DNA of 64,000 nt from assembly GCA_963787285.1 (NCBI GenBank), contig CAWBCM010000001.1, positions 310,001 through 374,000 on the forward strand, in the 5' to 3' direction. A program made the translations under genes and the position numbers. The DNA is from JAHEJN01 sp963787285. Lineage in GTDB: Bacteria > Actinomycetota > Acidimicrobiia > Acidimicrobiales > JAHEJN01. Below, piece after piece: positions 35,199 through 43,701 of this stretch. How positions within the stretch are numbered: the first letter of the stretch is position 1; each line of letters opens with the position of its first letter. Below the pieces are notes generated by a model, which was not told where the DNA came from, did no database searches, and saw nothing but the letters and a program-made list of their open reading frames with translations.

Positions 35199-36179
35199 AT
35201 GACCGATACGGCAACCCTCTCCTCGGTGTCCGAGCCCAACGCTCACGGCTACCGCTCGTTCCAGCTCGGCGGCTTCAGCTTCGACCGCGACGAGCACTTC
35301 GTGCACGTCGAGTGGCCCACCGGCCGCCACGTGATGCCGGTCGAGGACTTCCTCAAGGCGCTCATGCGCGACATCGCCTGGAACTTCTTCTACGGCATCG
35401 TCAACTTCGACTCGGTCGTCGGCACCGTGAACCACTACGGCAACGTCGACCTGTTCGCCGGCCGGTTCAACGACGCCTACCGCAAGGCCGAGCTCGACCA
35501 CATGGAGAACTTCGACCACGACGTGATCATGGGCGCCTTCAAGGCCATGCTCGCCGACTGGACCAACGACGGCTTCGACCCCTTCGCCGCTCCCCAGGAA
35601 ACGGGATCGCCCTACGGCGTGAAGAACGGCAGCAACGAGGCGGCCATCACCCGCACGCGTGTCACCGCCCAACGCATGGTCGGCCTGCCCGGCGACGAGC
35701 AGATCCGCACCGACGAGACCCACCCGGTGAACCGCATGTTCGCCGACGTCGGCCAGAGCGAGCCCACCGTCGAAGTCGAACCGGGCTACGAGAACGAGGT
35801 CGCCTCGTTCAATCTGTTCGCCTACCTCTCGCGCTCCGACGTCACCTGGAATCCCTCGATCGTGTCGGTGTGCAAGGAGAGCCTGTACTGCCCGACCACC
35901 GAGGAGTTCATCCTCCCGGTCATCCACGGCAACGATCGCGTCGAGTGGTTCGTCCAGCTCAGCGACGAGATCACCTGGCGGGTCGAAGACCGCGAGACCG
36001 GTGCCACCCGCGCCACCGTGGTGATGAAGGCCGGCGACGTCGCCGCGATGCCGGCCGACATCCGCCACCAGGGCTACTCGCGCAAGCGCTCGATGCTGCT
36101 GGTGTGGGAGAACGGTTCGAACGAGATCCCCGACCTGATCGCCACCGGCCAGGCACCCACCGTGCCCGTCACCTGGTAG
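35199..36179 (+). CDS. hapD: hydroquinone 1,2-dioxygenase, large catalytic subunit
   Basis: A 326-residue protein with WPTGRHVMPVEDFLKALMRD, NHYGNVDLFAGRFNDAYRKA and DPFAAPQETGSPYGVKNGSN. The pattern IHGNDRVE gives H243, N245 and E249, and H290 lies 47 residues beyond H243. This spacing equals the Fe(II) ligand set I recall for PnpD (H256, N258, E262, H303). With the small subunit it cleaves hydroquinone to 4-hydroxymuconic semialdehyde. The CoA-transferase gene starts ten bases after its stop. Confidence 0.82.
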   Translation: MTDTATLSSVSEPNAHGYRSFQLGGFSFDRDEHFVHVEWPTGRHVMPVEDFLKALMRDIAWNFFYGIVNFDSVVGTVNHYGNVDLFAGRFNDAYRKAELDHMENFDHDVIMGAFKAMLADWTNDGFDPFAAPQETGSPYGVKNGSNEAAITRTRVTAQRMVGLPGDEQIRTDETHPVNRMFADVGQSEPTVEVEPGYENEVASFNLFAYLSRSDVTWNPSIVSVCKESLYCPTTEEFILPVIHGNDRVEWFVQLSDEITWRVEDRETGATRATVVMKAGDVAAMPADIRHQGYSRKRSMLLVWENGSNEIPDLIATGQAPTVPVTW

Positions 36180-36188
36180 GCGTGGGCC

Positions 36189-36993
36189 TTGGCTGACTTC
36201 GTCGGCCTGGCCGAGGCGATCGCAGCGCACGTCCACGACGGCGACACGGTCGCCCTCGAAGGCTTCACCCACCTCATCCCGTTCGCGGCCGGCCACGAGA
36301 TCATCCGGCAGGGCCGGCGCGACCTCACGCTGGTCCGCATGACGCCCGACATCGATCTACGACCAGCTGATCGGGGCCGGGTGCGCACGCAAGCTGATCT
36401 TCTCGTGGGGCGGCAATCCCGGCGTCGGTTCACTGCACCGCATCCGCGACGCCGTGCAGAACCAGTGGCCCGCACCCCTCGAGATCGAGGAGCACAGCCA
36501 CGCCGGCATGGCGGTGCGATGGCAGGCGGGCGCCTCGGGGCTTCCCTTCGGAATCCTCCGGGGCTACGTGGGTACGAGCCTGCCGTTCCACACCGACACC
36601 ATCGCCAACGTGACGTGCCCCTTCACCGGCGAAGACCTCATGGCGGTGCCCGCGCTCAATCCCGACGTCGGCATCATCCATGCCCAGCAGGCCGATCGCA
36701 ACGGCAACGTGATGATGTGGGGCATCACCGGCGTGCAGAAGGAATGCGTGCTCGCGTCGAAGCGCGCCGTCGTCACCGTCGAGGAGGTCGTCGACAGCTT
36801 CGAACCCCACGTCAACGGCGTGGTGCTCCCCAGCTGGGTGATCGACTCGGTGTGCGTCGTTCCCGGCGGCGCCCATCCGTCGTACGCGGCCGGCTACAGC
36901 GAGCGCGACAACCCGTACTACGAGGCGTGGGACCCCATCTCCCGCGAGCGCGAGTCCTTCGAGCAGTGGCTCACCGACGAGGTGATGGCATGA
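36189..36993 (+). pseudogene. CoA-transferase subunit A (3-oxoadipate type), one frame break
   Basis: TTG 36189 opens FVGLAEAIAAHVHDGDTVAL with EGFTHLIPFAAGHEIIRQGR, the family I CoA-transferase alpha N-terminus. One extra base near 36355 (GACATC-G-ATCTAC) shifts the frame; the next frame supplies YDQLIGAGC and continues through GSLHRIRDAVQNQWPAPLEI to the stop at 36993. The repaired length is about 267 residues. With subunit B it would move CoA from succinyl-CoA to 3-oxoadipate, the product of maleylacetate reduction. It ends by ATGA overlap with subunit B. Confidence 0.75.
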
Positions 36994-37743
36994 CCGAGAT
37001 CGCCTACGCCAGCGACGACATCATGACCATCGTCGCCGCCCGCACGCTCGAGCCGGGTGCCGTCACCTTCGTGGGAATCGGGTTGCCGTCGACCGCCGCC
37101 AACCTGGCCCGTGTCACCACCAATCCCGACTGTGTGCTGATCTACGAGTCGGGGTGCATCGGCTCCAAGCCCTCCCGGCTGCCCAGCTCCGATCGGCGAC
37201 GGGGTGCTGGCCGACAACGCCGACGCCGTCATCGCAGTGCCGGAGATCTTCGCCTACTGGCTCCAGGCCGGCCGTATCGACGTCGGCTTCCTCGGAGCGG
37301 CCCAGATCGACAAGTACGCGAACCTCAACACCACCGTCATCGGCCCCTACGACGACCCCAAGGTGCGGCTGCCCGGTGCCGGTGGCGCCCCGGAGATCGC
37401 CGCCAACTGCCGTCGGGTCATCATCACGCTGCGGCACTCCACACGAGCCTTCGTCGAGAAGGTCGACTTCATCACCTCGTTCGGATACGGCAACGGAGGC
37501 GACGAGCGCGAGCAAGCTCGGCCTGCGGCGGCGGCCCGACCGACGTGATCACCGACCTGGGCGTGCTCCAGCCCGACCCCACGACGAAGGAGCTCGTTCT
37601 GACCGCCGTGCACCCCGGGGTCTCGGTCGAACAGGTGCAGGCGGCAACCGGTTGGGACCTGAGGATCGCCGAGCTCGGTCGCCGAGACCGAAGCACCCAC
37701 TGCGGCGGAGATGGCCGCACTCACCGCACTGAGGAGCGCATGA
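36990..37743 (+). pseudogene. CoA-transferase subunit B (3-oxoadipate type), several frame breaks
   Basis: ATG 36990 starts IMTIVAARTLEPGAVTFVGI, then GLPSTAANLARVTTNPDCVL and YESG near the region holding the catalytic Glu. Extra single bases near 37190, 37515, 37531 and 37680 break the frame. Removing them gives LADNADAVIAVPEIFAYWLQ, GFLGAAQIDKYANLNTTVIG, GGGPTDVITDLGVL and a C-terminus that overlaps the next ATG by ATGA. The repaired length is about 249 residues. It partners subunit A and feeds the thiolase encoded two genes on. Confidence 0.75.
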
Positions 37744-38817
37744 CCGGCCCGTTCGTCTACAACGCTCTCGCCGGCCGGGTGGTGTTCGGCAACGGCCGCC
37801 GCAGGGAGCTGCCGGCGGAGTTCGGCGCCCTCGGGGCCGAGCGGGTCATGGTGATCGGCGATCCCTTCGACGATGAGCTCGCCGACCCAGATCGAGGCCC
37901 TGCTCGGCGACCGTGCCGTCGGCCGCTTCAGCGAGGTGGCCCAGCACGTGCCGGTGGCCAAGGCCGAGGCGGCCCGGGCGATGGCCACCGAGTTGCGGGC
38001 CGACGCCGTGCTCACCGTCGGCGGTGGCTCGGCCACCGGGTTCGGCAAGGCCGTGCGCCTCACCCACGACCTCGCCTTCATCGCCCTGCCCACCACCTAC
38101 GCCGGCTCGGAGATGACGACGATCTACGGCATGACCGATGGCGATCACAAGCAGACCGGCATCGACGCCAGGGTGAAGCCCGACACCGTGATCTACGACC
38201 CCGAGCTCACCGTGTCGCTTCCCCCGCGGATTGCGGGCCCGTCGGGAATGAACGCCATGGCCCACTGCGTCGAGGCGCTGTACGGCCCCGGCGCCAACCC
38301 CATCATCTCGCTCATGGCCCTCGAGGGCATCGGCTCGCTGCACCGGGGCCTGCCGGCCATCGTCGCCGATCCGTCCGATCTCGACGCTCGCGGCGACGCC
38401 TTCTACGGGGCCTACCTGGCCGGCGTGGCCCTGGCCACCGGCGGCACGGCGCTCCACCACAAGACCTGCCACGTGCTCGGCGGCATGTTCGACCTCAACC
38501 ACGGCGACATGAACTCGGTGGTGCTCGGCCATGCCGTCGCCTACAACGCGCCCGCCATTCCCGAGTTGATGGAACGCATGGGTGTGGTCCTCGGGGTGGC
38601 CGCCGACGCCGTGCCCGGGGCCTTCTTCGACCTGGCGGTCGCCATGGACGCGCCCACGTCGCTCGCCGACATCGGCATGCCCGCCGACGGCATCGACGAG
38701 GCCGCGCGCCGCGTCGTGATCGACGCCGCCGCCAACGTCCGCCCTCCCGAGCTCGACTCGGTGCGCCAGATGCTCGGGAACGCGTTCGACGGCCGTCGGC
38801 CCGTGGTGTCGCCATGA
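37740..38817 (+). pseudogene. maleylacetate reductase, one frame break
   Basis: Starts by ATGA overlap. After YNALAGRVVFGNGRRRELPA one extra base near 37887 breaks the frame, then TQIEALLGDRAVGRF continues to the stop at 38817. The repaired 358 residues form an iron-alcohol-dehydrogenase fold with the NAD(P) loop TVGGGSATGFGKAV, TTYAGSEMT, and HHKTCHVLGG and NHGDMNS as likely active-site and metal-region histidines. This is the short maleylacetate reductase type, which reduces maleylacetate to 3-oxoadipate. Both ring-cleavage routes of this cluster lead to its substrate. Confidence 0.8.
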
Positions 38818-40001
38818 GCGAGACCGTCCACATCGTCGACGCGGTGCGCACCCCGGTCGGAAAGATCGGCGGCGCGCTCGCCCACGTCCGACCCGACGAT
38901 CTCGGCGCCGGTGTCATCGCCTCACTGGTGGAACGGTCACCGGGGCTCGACCCGTCGCGCATAGACGACGTCCACTTCGGCAACGGCAACGGCGCCGGTG
39001 AGGAGAACCGCAACGTCGCGCGCATGGCCTCACTTCTGGCCGGGTTGCCCACCTCGGTACCCGGGGTCACGGCCAACCGGCTGTGCGGCTCGGGGCTCGA
39101 GGCCGCCATCGGGGCCAGCCGCGAGATCGCCGTCGGCGATGCCGACGTGTGCATCGCCGGGGGCGTCGAGTCGATGACCCGCACGCCCTGGGTGGTCATG
39201 AAGCCCGATCGCCCCCACGAGCGCGGCCATCGCGAAATGGTGTCGACCACCCTCGGCTGGCGGTTGGTGAACCCCCGCCACCCCGACCAGTGGACGGTCG
39301 CCCTCGGCGAAGGGGCCGAGATCCTCGCCGACAAGTACGGCATCAGCCGCGAGGCCCAGGACGAGTTCGCCGCCGGTTCTCACCAGCGGGCAGCGGCGGC
39401 GTGGGAAGCGGGCCACTTCAACGACGAAGTGGTCGCTCCCCGCGACGCCGATCTGGCCATCGACGAGTGCGTTCGTGCCGACAGCACCCCCGAGGCGCTG
39501 GCCGAGCTGCGGCCGGTGTTCCGTCGAGAGGGCGGCAGCGTCACCGCCGGCAACTCGTCGCCGATGAACGACGGCGCGGCCGCGCTTCTGCTCGCCGGCG
39601 ACGCCGGTCTGGCTGCCATCGGTCGCGATCCGCTGGCGCGCATCGTGTCGCGTGCGGTGAGTGGTGTCGACCCTCACCTCTACGGCATCGGACCGGTCGA
39701 GGCGGCGCAGACGGCGCTGACCCGGGCCGGTATCGGCTGGGCCGATCTCGCCGCGGTCGAGCTGAACGAGGCGTTCGCCGCACAGTCGCTGGCCTGTCTC
39801 GCCGAGTGGCCCGATCTCGACCGCAACATCGTCAATCCCAACGGCGGCGCCATCGCCATCGGCCACCCCATCGGCGCTTCGGGTGCCCGCATCCTCACCA
39901 CCCTCGTCCACGACCTGCATCGACGAGGTGGTGGCTGGGGCCTGGCGACCATGTGCATCGGCGTCGGCCAGGGCATTGCGCTCGTCGTGAAAGCCGACTG
40001 A
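38814..40001 (+). CDS. acetyl-CoA acetyltransferase / 3-oxoadipyl-CoA thiolase
   Basis: A 395-residue thiolase with nucleophilic C91 in NRLCGSG, GGVESMTRTPWV, ELNEAFAAQSLA, NPNGGAIAIGHPIGASG with the catalytic His, and the second Cys in MCIGVGQG. Its place after CoA-transferase and maleylacetate reductase suggests cleavage of 3-oxoadipyl-CoA to succinyl-CoA and acetyl-CoA (PcaF role), although sequence alone cannot exclude other thiolytic substrates. It starts by ATGA overlap, so the operon is coupled from the CoA-transferase to here. Confidence 0.88.
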   Translation: MSETVHIVDAVRTPVGKIGGALAHVRPDDLGAGVIASLVERSPGLDPSRIDDVHFGNGNGAGEENRNVARMASLLAGLPTSVPGVTANRLCGSGLEAAIGASREIAVGDADVCIAGGVESMTRTPWVVMKPDRPHERGHREMVSTTLGWRLVNPRHPDQWTVALGEGAEILADKYGISREAQDEFAAGSHQRAAAAWEAGHFNDEVVAPRDADLAIDECVRADSTPEALAELRPVFRREGGSVTAGNSSPMNDGAAALLLAGDAGLAAIGRDPLARIVSRAVSGVDPHLYGIGPVEAAQTALTRAGIGWADLAAVELNEAFAAQSLACLAEWPDLDRNIVNPNGGAIAIGHPIGASGARILTTLVHDLHRRGGGWGLATMCIGVGQGIALVVKAD

Positions 40002-40035
40002 ACTCAGACCATCCACCCGCACCGGGAGAACCACC

Positions 40036-40806
40036 ATGACCGTCACCGACACCACCGTGAACCAGCGCCTCGTAGAGGTCACCGACATCCTGCGCCGCAA
40101 GTTGTTCGAGTTCGTCGAGGAGGCCCAGGTCAGCGAGCAGGAGTACATCGAGGGTCTGTTGTGGCTCAACCGCATCGGCGCGGCCGATGAGGCCATCCTG
40201 CTGGCCGATGTCCTGCACCTCTCGGCCAAGGTCGTCGATCTCAACAACGCCGAATCCGAGGCCACCCAGTCGACCGTGCTCGGCCCGTTCTACTTCCCCG
40301 AGCGCCACCACGACGTTGGCAACCCCGGTCGTATCTGCCCCGAGAGCCAGCCCGGCGATCCCTTCGTCCTGTCGGGCACCGTGACCGCCATCGACGGCAC
40401 GCCGCTCGCTGGCGTCCAGCTCGACTTCTGGCAGAGCGACAGCGACGGTTTCTACGACAACCAGCTCGGCGACGAGACCAACCTGCGGGGTCGCATGTTC
40501 ACCGATGCCGCCGGTCGTTACGAAGTGCACAGTGTCAAGCCCATGGACTATCCGGTGCCCACCGACGGTCCGACCGGCGAGTTCATCCGGGCCACCGCCC
40601 ACAACCCGATGCGGCCGGCGCATTTCCACGTGTTCGCCCTGGTCGACGGCTACAAGCCCAAGATCACCCACATCTTCCCCGACACCTCCCAGTACCTCGA
40701 CAACGACGCGGTCAACGGGGTGAAGGACTCGCTGATCTACAGCTTCGAAACCGGTGACGACGGTGTCAGCCGGACGACCTTCGATCTCGTACTCGCACCT
40801 GCCTAG
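40036..40806 (+). CDS. intradiol ring-cleavage dioxygenase (hydroxyquinol 1,2-dioxygenase type)
   Basis: A 256-residue protein. A helical N-terminal dimerisation domain (RRKLFEFVEEAQVSEQEYIE) precedes the beta-barrel. Fe(III) ligands are visible as Y140 (DGFYDNQ), Y172 (MDYPVPTDGPTG), H196 and H198 (PAHFHVF). The first-domain signature ATQSTVLGPFYFPERHH suits hydroxyquinol or chlorocatechol dioxygenases. In this cluster it most likely converts hydroxyquinol to maleylacetate, the substrate of the upstream reductase. GGGAG precedes ATG 40036. Confidence 0.82.
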   Translation: MTVTDTTVNQRLVEVTDILRRKLFEFVEEAQVSEQEYIEGLLWLNRIGAADEAILLADVLHLSAKVVDLNNAESEATQSTVLGPFYFPERHHDVGNPGRICPESQPGDPFVLSGTVTAIDGTPLAGVQLDFWQSDSDGFYDNQLGDETNLRGRMFTDAAGRYEVHSVKPMDYPVPTDGPTGEFIRATAHNPMRPAHFHVFALVDGYKPKITHIFPDTSQYLDNDAVNGVKDSLIYSFETGDDGVSRTTFDLVLAPA

Positions 40807-40815
40807 GTCGCCTCG

Positions 40816-41454
40816 ATGAGCGGCAACGTCCATCTCGTCCAGCCGCTGCGCCACGATGGCGAGCCGCTCCAATCGGCCCGGCGGGTCGCGGTGGTCATGC
40901 ACGGCCGCGGCCAGACCAAGATGTGGAGTCGCCAGAACCTGGTCGAGCGGCTCACCGTCCCTGGCACCGCCTTCGTGTCGCCCACTGCGGCCAACGACTC
41001 GTGGTATCCCGACGGCTTCATGGCCGAACGGGCCGCCAACGAGCCCTGGCTGGGTTGGACCATGGAGCGCCTCGACACCCTCGTCGAAGGACTCATCGCC
41101 GGCGGCCGGGCTCGGGCCGAGATCGTGCTCATCGGCTTCTCCCAGGGGGCGTGCGCGGTCGCGCAGTACCTGGTCGAGCATCCCGGCCGCTACGGCGGCG
41201 CGGCGATCCTCACCGGTGCGCTCATCGGCCCCGAGGGCGCCGAGTGGCCCGACGGTTCGTTGCGTGGCACGCCGGTGTTCCTCTCCACCGGCGACATCGA
41301 CGAGTGGGTGCCCCAGTTCCGCGTCGACCAGACCGCAGTCGAGCTCGACCGCCGCGACGCTGCGGTGACCTACGAGGTCTACCGAGGGCGTGAACACGTC
41401 GTGAGCGACGACGAGATCGAGCGCGTGGCCAAGTTGCTCGAGTCGGTGGGCTAG
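40816..41454 (+). CDS. phospholipase/carboxylesterase-family hydrolase
   Basis: A 212-residue alpha/beta hydrolase with VVMHGRGQ, nucleophile motif GFSQGAC near residue 113, an Asp in STGDIDEWVP and a His in GREHVVSDDE: a complete triad in the YpfH/carboxylesterase style. It may hydrolyse an ester or lactone formed in the aromatic pathway, but this is by neighbourhood only. It follows the dioxygenase by nine bases; TAGGTC, which includes the previous stop, sits six bases before its ATG. Confidence 0.75.
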   Translation: MSGNVHLVQPLRHDGEPLQSARRVAVVMHGRGQTKMWSRQNLVERLTVPGTAFVSPTAANDSWYPDGFMAERAANEPWLGWTMERLDTLVEGLIAGGRARAEIVLIGFSQGACAVAQYLVEHPGRYGGAAILTGALIGPEGAEWPDGSLRGTPVFLSTGDIDEWVPQFRVDQTAVELDRRDAAVTYEVYRGREHVVSDDEIERVAKLLESVG

Positions 41455-41457
41455 CTT
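41452..41457 (+). promoter_or_regulatory. -10 element (TAGCTT) overlapping a stop codon
   Basis: TAGCTT contains the hydrolase stop codon TAG (41452-41454) and ends six bases before ATG 41464. If active, the KAS III-like gene has its own leaderless promoter within the cluster. Confidence 0.35.
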
Positions 41458-41463
41458 CACCCG

Positions 41464-42525
41464 ATGAGCGCCGTCATCAGTGGGTCGGGTGCCTCTGTGC
41501 CCGAACGGGTCGTCACCAACCACGATCTCGCCAAGATCATGGACACCACCGACGAGTGGATCGTCAAGCGGTCGGGCGTGCGCGAGCGCCGTTTCGCGTC
41601 GGTCGGGGTCGGGTCGAGCGACCTGGCTGCCGCCGCCGTCGGCGCTGCGATCGCCGACGCCGACTTGCTGGCCACCGACATCGATGCCGTCGTGTGCGCC
41701 ACCATGACGCCCGACCAGTTCGCTCCCGGCATCGCCCCCCAGGTGCAGCTCAAGGCCGGTCTGGGGGCGGTCGCCGCCTACGACCTGCGCCAGCAGTGCA
41801 GCGGCTTCCTGTACGGCCTCGATCTGGCGGCCTCGCTCATCGAGTCGGGGCGCAACGAGCACGTCGTCGTGGTGGGCGCCGAGGTGCATCGGGGTTATCT
41901 GCCCTTCGCCGAGGGCTGGGACATCCTCGCCGGCGACACGTCGGTCGAGCTGTCCGACGAGACGCGGGCGGCCATCGACGAATCACGGGGCTGGGCGGTG
42001 CTGTTCGGGGACGGCGCGGCGGCCGTGGTCGTGTCCCGCCACGACGATCCCGATGTCGGTTTCGGTCCGCGGCGGCTGCACACCGACGGTACCTGGCTGC
42101 ATCTCATCGAGGTCAAGGGGGTCGGCTTCCGCAATCAGCCCTGGGTCGACGAGGCCCAGCTGCAGGCTCGCCTGCACTGGCCGTCGATGTCGGGGTCCGA
42201 GCTGTTCCGCCAGGCGTCGGTGCTGATGCCCGAGGCGGTGGCCGAGGTCGTCGCCGAGGCCAAGCTCACGGTGGCCGATCTCGACCTGGTGATCGCCCAT
42301 CAGGCCAATGCCCGCATCGTCGAGGCGGCCCGCAAGCGGTTGGGGGTGCCCGAGTCGGTGGTGCCCGTGAACATCGACCGTTGGGGCAACACCACCGCGG
42401 CCACCCTGCCCCTGCTCTGGAACGAGCTGATGGTCGACGGTCGCATCGGGTCCGGCGCCACCATCGCCTTCACCGCCTTCGGCAGCGGCGTCCACTGGGG
42501 CGCCCTCCTCTACCGCCACCCCTGA
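41464..42525 (+). CDS. beta-ketoacyl-ACP synthase III-like protein
   Basis: A 353-residue thiolase-fold protein with the FabH triad: C112 in LRQQCSGF, His in IAHQAN near 277 and Asn in RWGNTTAA near 310. TTDEWIVKRSGVRERR is the conserved FabH N-terminal segment. Many actinomycetes encode such stand-alone KAS III homologues for branched-fatty-acid, olefin or secondary-metabolite priming. No acyl carrier protein or other fatty-acid gene is next to it, so its role is open. Confidence 0.85.
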   Translation: MSAVISGSGASVPERVVTNHDLAKIMDTTDEWIVKRSGVRERRFASVGVGSSDLAAAAVGAAIADADLLATDIDAVVCATMTPDQFAPGIAPQVQLKAGLGAVAAYDLRQQCSGFLYGLDLAASLIESGRNEHVVVVGAEVHRGYLPFAEGWDILAGDTSVELSDETRAAIDESRGWAVLFGDGAAAVVVSRHDDPDVGFGPRRLHTDGTWLHLIEVKGVGFRNQPWVDEAQLQARLHWPSMSGSELFRQASVLMPEAVAEVVAEAKLTVADLDLVIAHQANARIVEAARKRLGVPESVVPVNIDRWGNTTAATLPLLWNELMVDGRIGSGATIAFTAFGSGVHWGALLYRHP

Positions 42526-42540
42526 GCCCACTGCCACCAT

Positions 42541-42653
42541 CGAAATCGGTTTGTGCCGGCCCGCCGACGGGCTGCCGCAAACCGATTTCGTTGGGGGACG
42601 GGCTGGCGCGAACCAATTTCGGTGGGGGACGGGCTGGCGCGAAACCGATTTCG
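42541..42653. repeat. palindromic and tandem repeat cluster
   Basis: CGAAATCGGTTTG at 42541 and CAAACCGATTTCG at 42578 face each other in a near-perfect 50-base inverted repeat. Two more units (GACGGGCTGGCGCGAACCAA and GACGGGCTGGCGCGAAACCG, each ending in ATTTCG) follow directly. A further half-unit lies at 43682 beyond the next gene. It could act as a terminator or as a small mobile repeat (REP/MITE-like). Confidence 0.6.
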
Positions 42654-42730
42654 ACGGGATGGTCGGCTGTCGTCGGTCGTGAGTACGGTCGGAATCGCTT
42701 CCCTCCCACGCCAACGGGAAGGAGCCGCAC

Positions 42731-43666
42731 ATGGCGACCGATGCCGACCAGGCCTGCACCCAAGTGTTCCGGCGACAGCACGGCCTCATCTCACACCAGC
42801 AGGCCGTCGACTGCGGGATGAGCCCTTCGACCATCACCCGTCGAGTCGCATCGGGGCTCTGGGTCCGAAACGGCCGGGGCCTCTATCGGCACGCGGCGAC
42901 GGCAGACACGTGGCACAGCCGCGTCCTGGCCCTGTGCATCCGTTTCGATGGCGTGGCGAGTCACCGGAGTGCGGCTCGTCTGTGGGAGCTCGAGGGCATT
43001 CGCGACTCGCGTCCCGAGATCGTGATCGATCGGCCCACGAGCCCCTTGGCCGCCGGAGTGCGCATTCACCGCAGCACCCAGTTCGACTTCGACCCGGCCC
43101 GACGGCACGGCATTCCGGTCACCCCCGTCGAACGCACCCTCATCGACCTCGGCGGTGTCGTGGCGGCCGCCCGATTCGAGGCCACGGTCGACGATGCTCT
43201 CCGGCGTGGTCTCACCGACTGGCCGGCGCTGCTGCGCTGCTATCGCCGTCACGGCAGGCGGGGCCGCAACGGTTCGGCCGCACTTCGGGCACTGCTCGAC
43301 GAGCGACTCGGCGACACCCACATCCCCTTGAGCGCATGGAGTCGCATGGTGCAGAGGCAGTTGCTCGATGCCGGTCTGCCTGCGCCCGTTCTGGAGTATC
43401 AGATCCGAGACACGCACGGTCGACTCGTCGCCCAGGTCGACCTTGCGTATCCCGAGCAGCGCGTCGCCATCGAGTTGCAGTCGGTCGCCTTCCATCTCGA
43501 CCGCGACACCTGGGAAGCCGACGCAGTACGGGCCGCGGAGATCGCAGCCGTGGGCTGGACGTGGCTTCCCCTCACCTGGCGACGCCAGACCACCGGTTCG
43601 ATGGCGGCGATCGCCACCATCCGCGCCGCGCTCGCCCGCACCCCCGTCCCCAATTCGGTTTCCTGA
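42731..43666 (+). CDS. AbiEi-like antitoxin N-domain / DUF559 protein
   Basis: A 311-residue protein. The N-terminal winged helix (GLISHQQAVDCGMSPSTITR) resembles AbiEi-type antitoxin domains. The middle has SHRSAARLWELEGI and VTPVERTLIDLGGVVAAARF. The C-terminal DUF559 part (AQVDLAYPEQRVAIELQS) keeps an ExD-like restriction-endonuclease signature. Such two-domain proteins are abundant in actinomycetes, usually without a partner toxin, and may be nucleases or regulators. AAGGAG precedes ATG 42731. The same repeat family flanks it on both sides. Confidence 0.75.
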   Translation: MATDADQACTQVFRRQHGLISHQQAVDCGMSPSTITRRVASGLWVRNGRGLYRHAATADTWHSRVLALCIRFDGVASHRSAARLWELEGIRDSRPEIVIDRPTSPLAAGVRIHRSTQFDFDPARRHGIPVTPVERTLIDLGGVVAAARFEATVDDALRRGLTDWPALLRCYRRHGRRGRNGSAALRALLDERLGDTHIPLSAWSRMVQRQLLDAGLPAPVLEYQIRDTHGRLVAQVDLAYPEQRVAIELQSVAFHLDRDTWEADAVRAAEIAAVGWTWLPLTWRRQTTGSMAAIATIRAALARTPVPNSVS

Positions 43667-43676
43667 GGCCCACAGG

Positions 43677-43701
43677 TGAGCCCGCGCAAACCGATTTCAG
43701 T
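43677..43701. repeat. repeat half-unit overlapping the Zn-ADH 3' end
   Basis: GAGCCCGCGCAAACCGATTT continues the unit seen at 42567-42653. The stop codon of the reverse-strand alcohol dehydrogenase (43697-43699) lies within it, so the repeat provides the gene end. Confidence 0.5.

Noticed and set aside
2667..37890. Programmed +1 ribosomal frameshifting at the many breaks.
   Set aside because: The sites share no slippery motif, include deletions and occur several times per gene, unlike known recoding.
36189..40001. One continuous 1270-codon frame through the CoA-transferase to thiolase genes.
   Set aside because: It is produced by compensating single-base shifts. Real protein similarity moves between frames, and the thiolase has its own ATG.
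39895..41889. 664-codon reverse-strand frame over dioxygenase, hydrolase and KAS III genes.
   Set aside because: It is an antisense shadow; three recognisable forward genes occupy it.
42541..42653. CRISPR array.
   Set aside because: Only a few irregularly spaced units, some inverted, without uniform spacers or cas genes.
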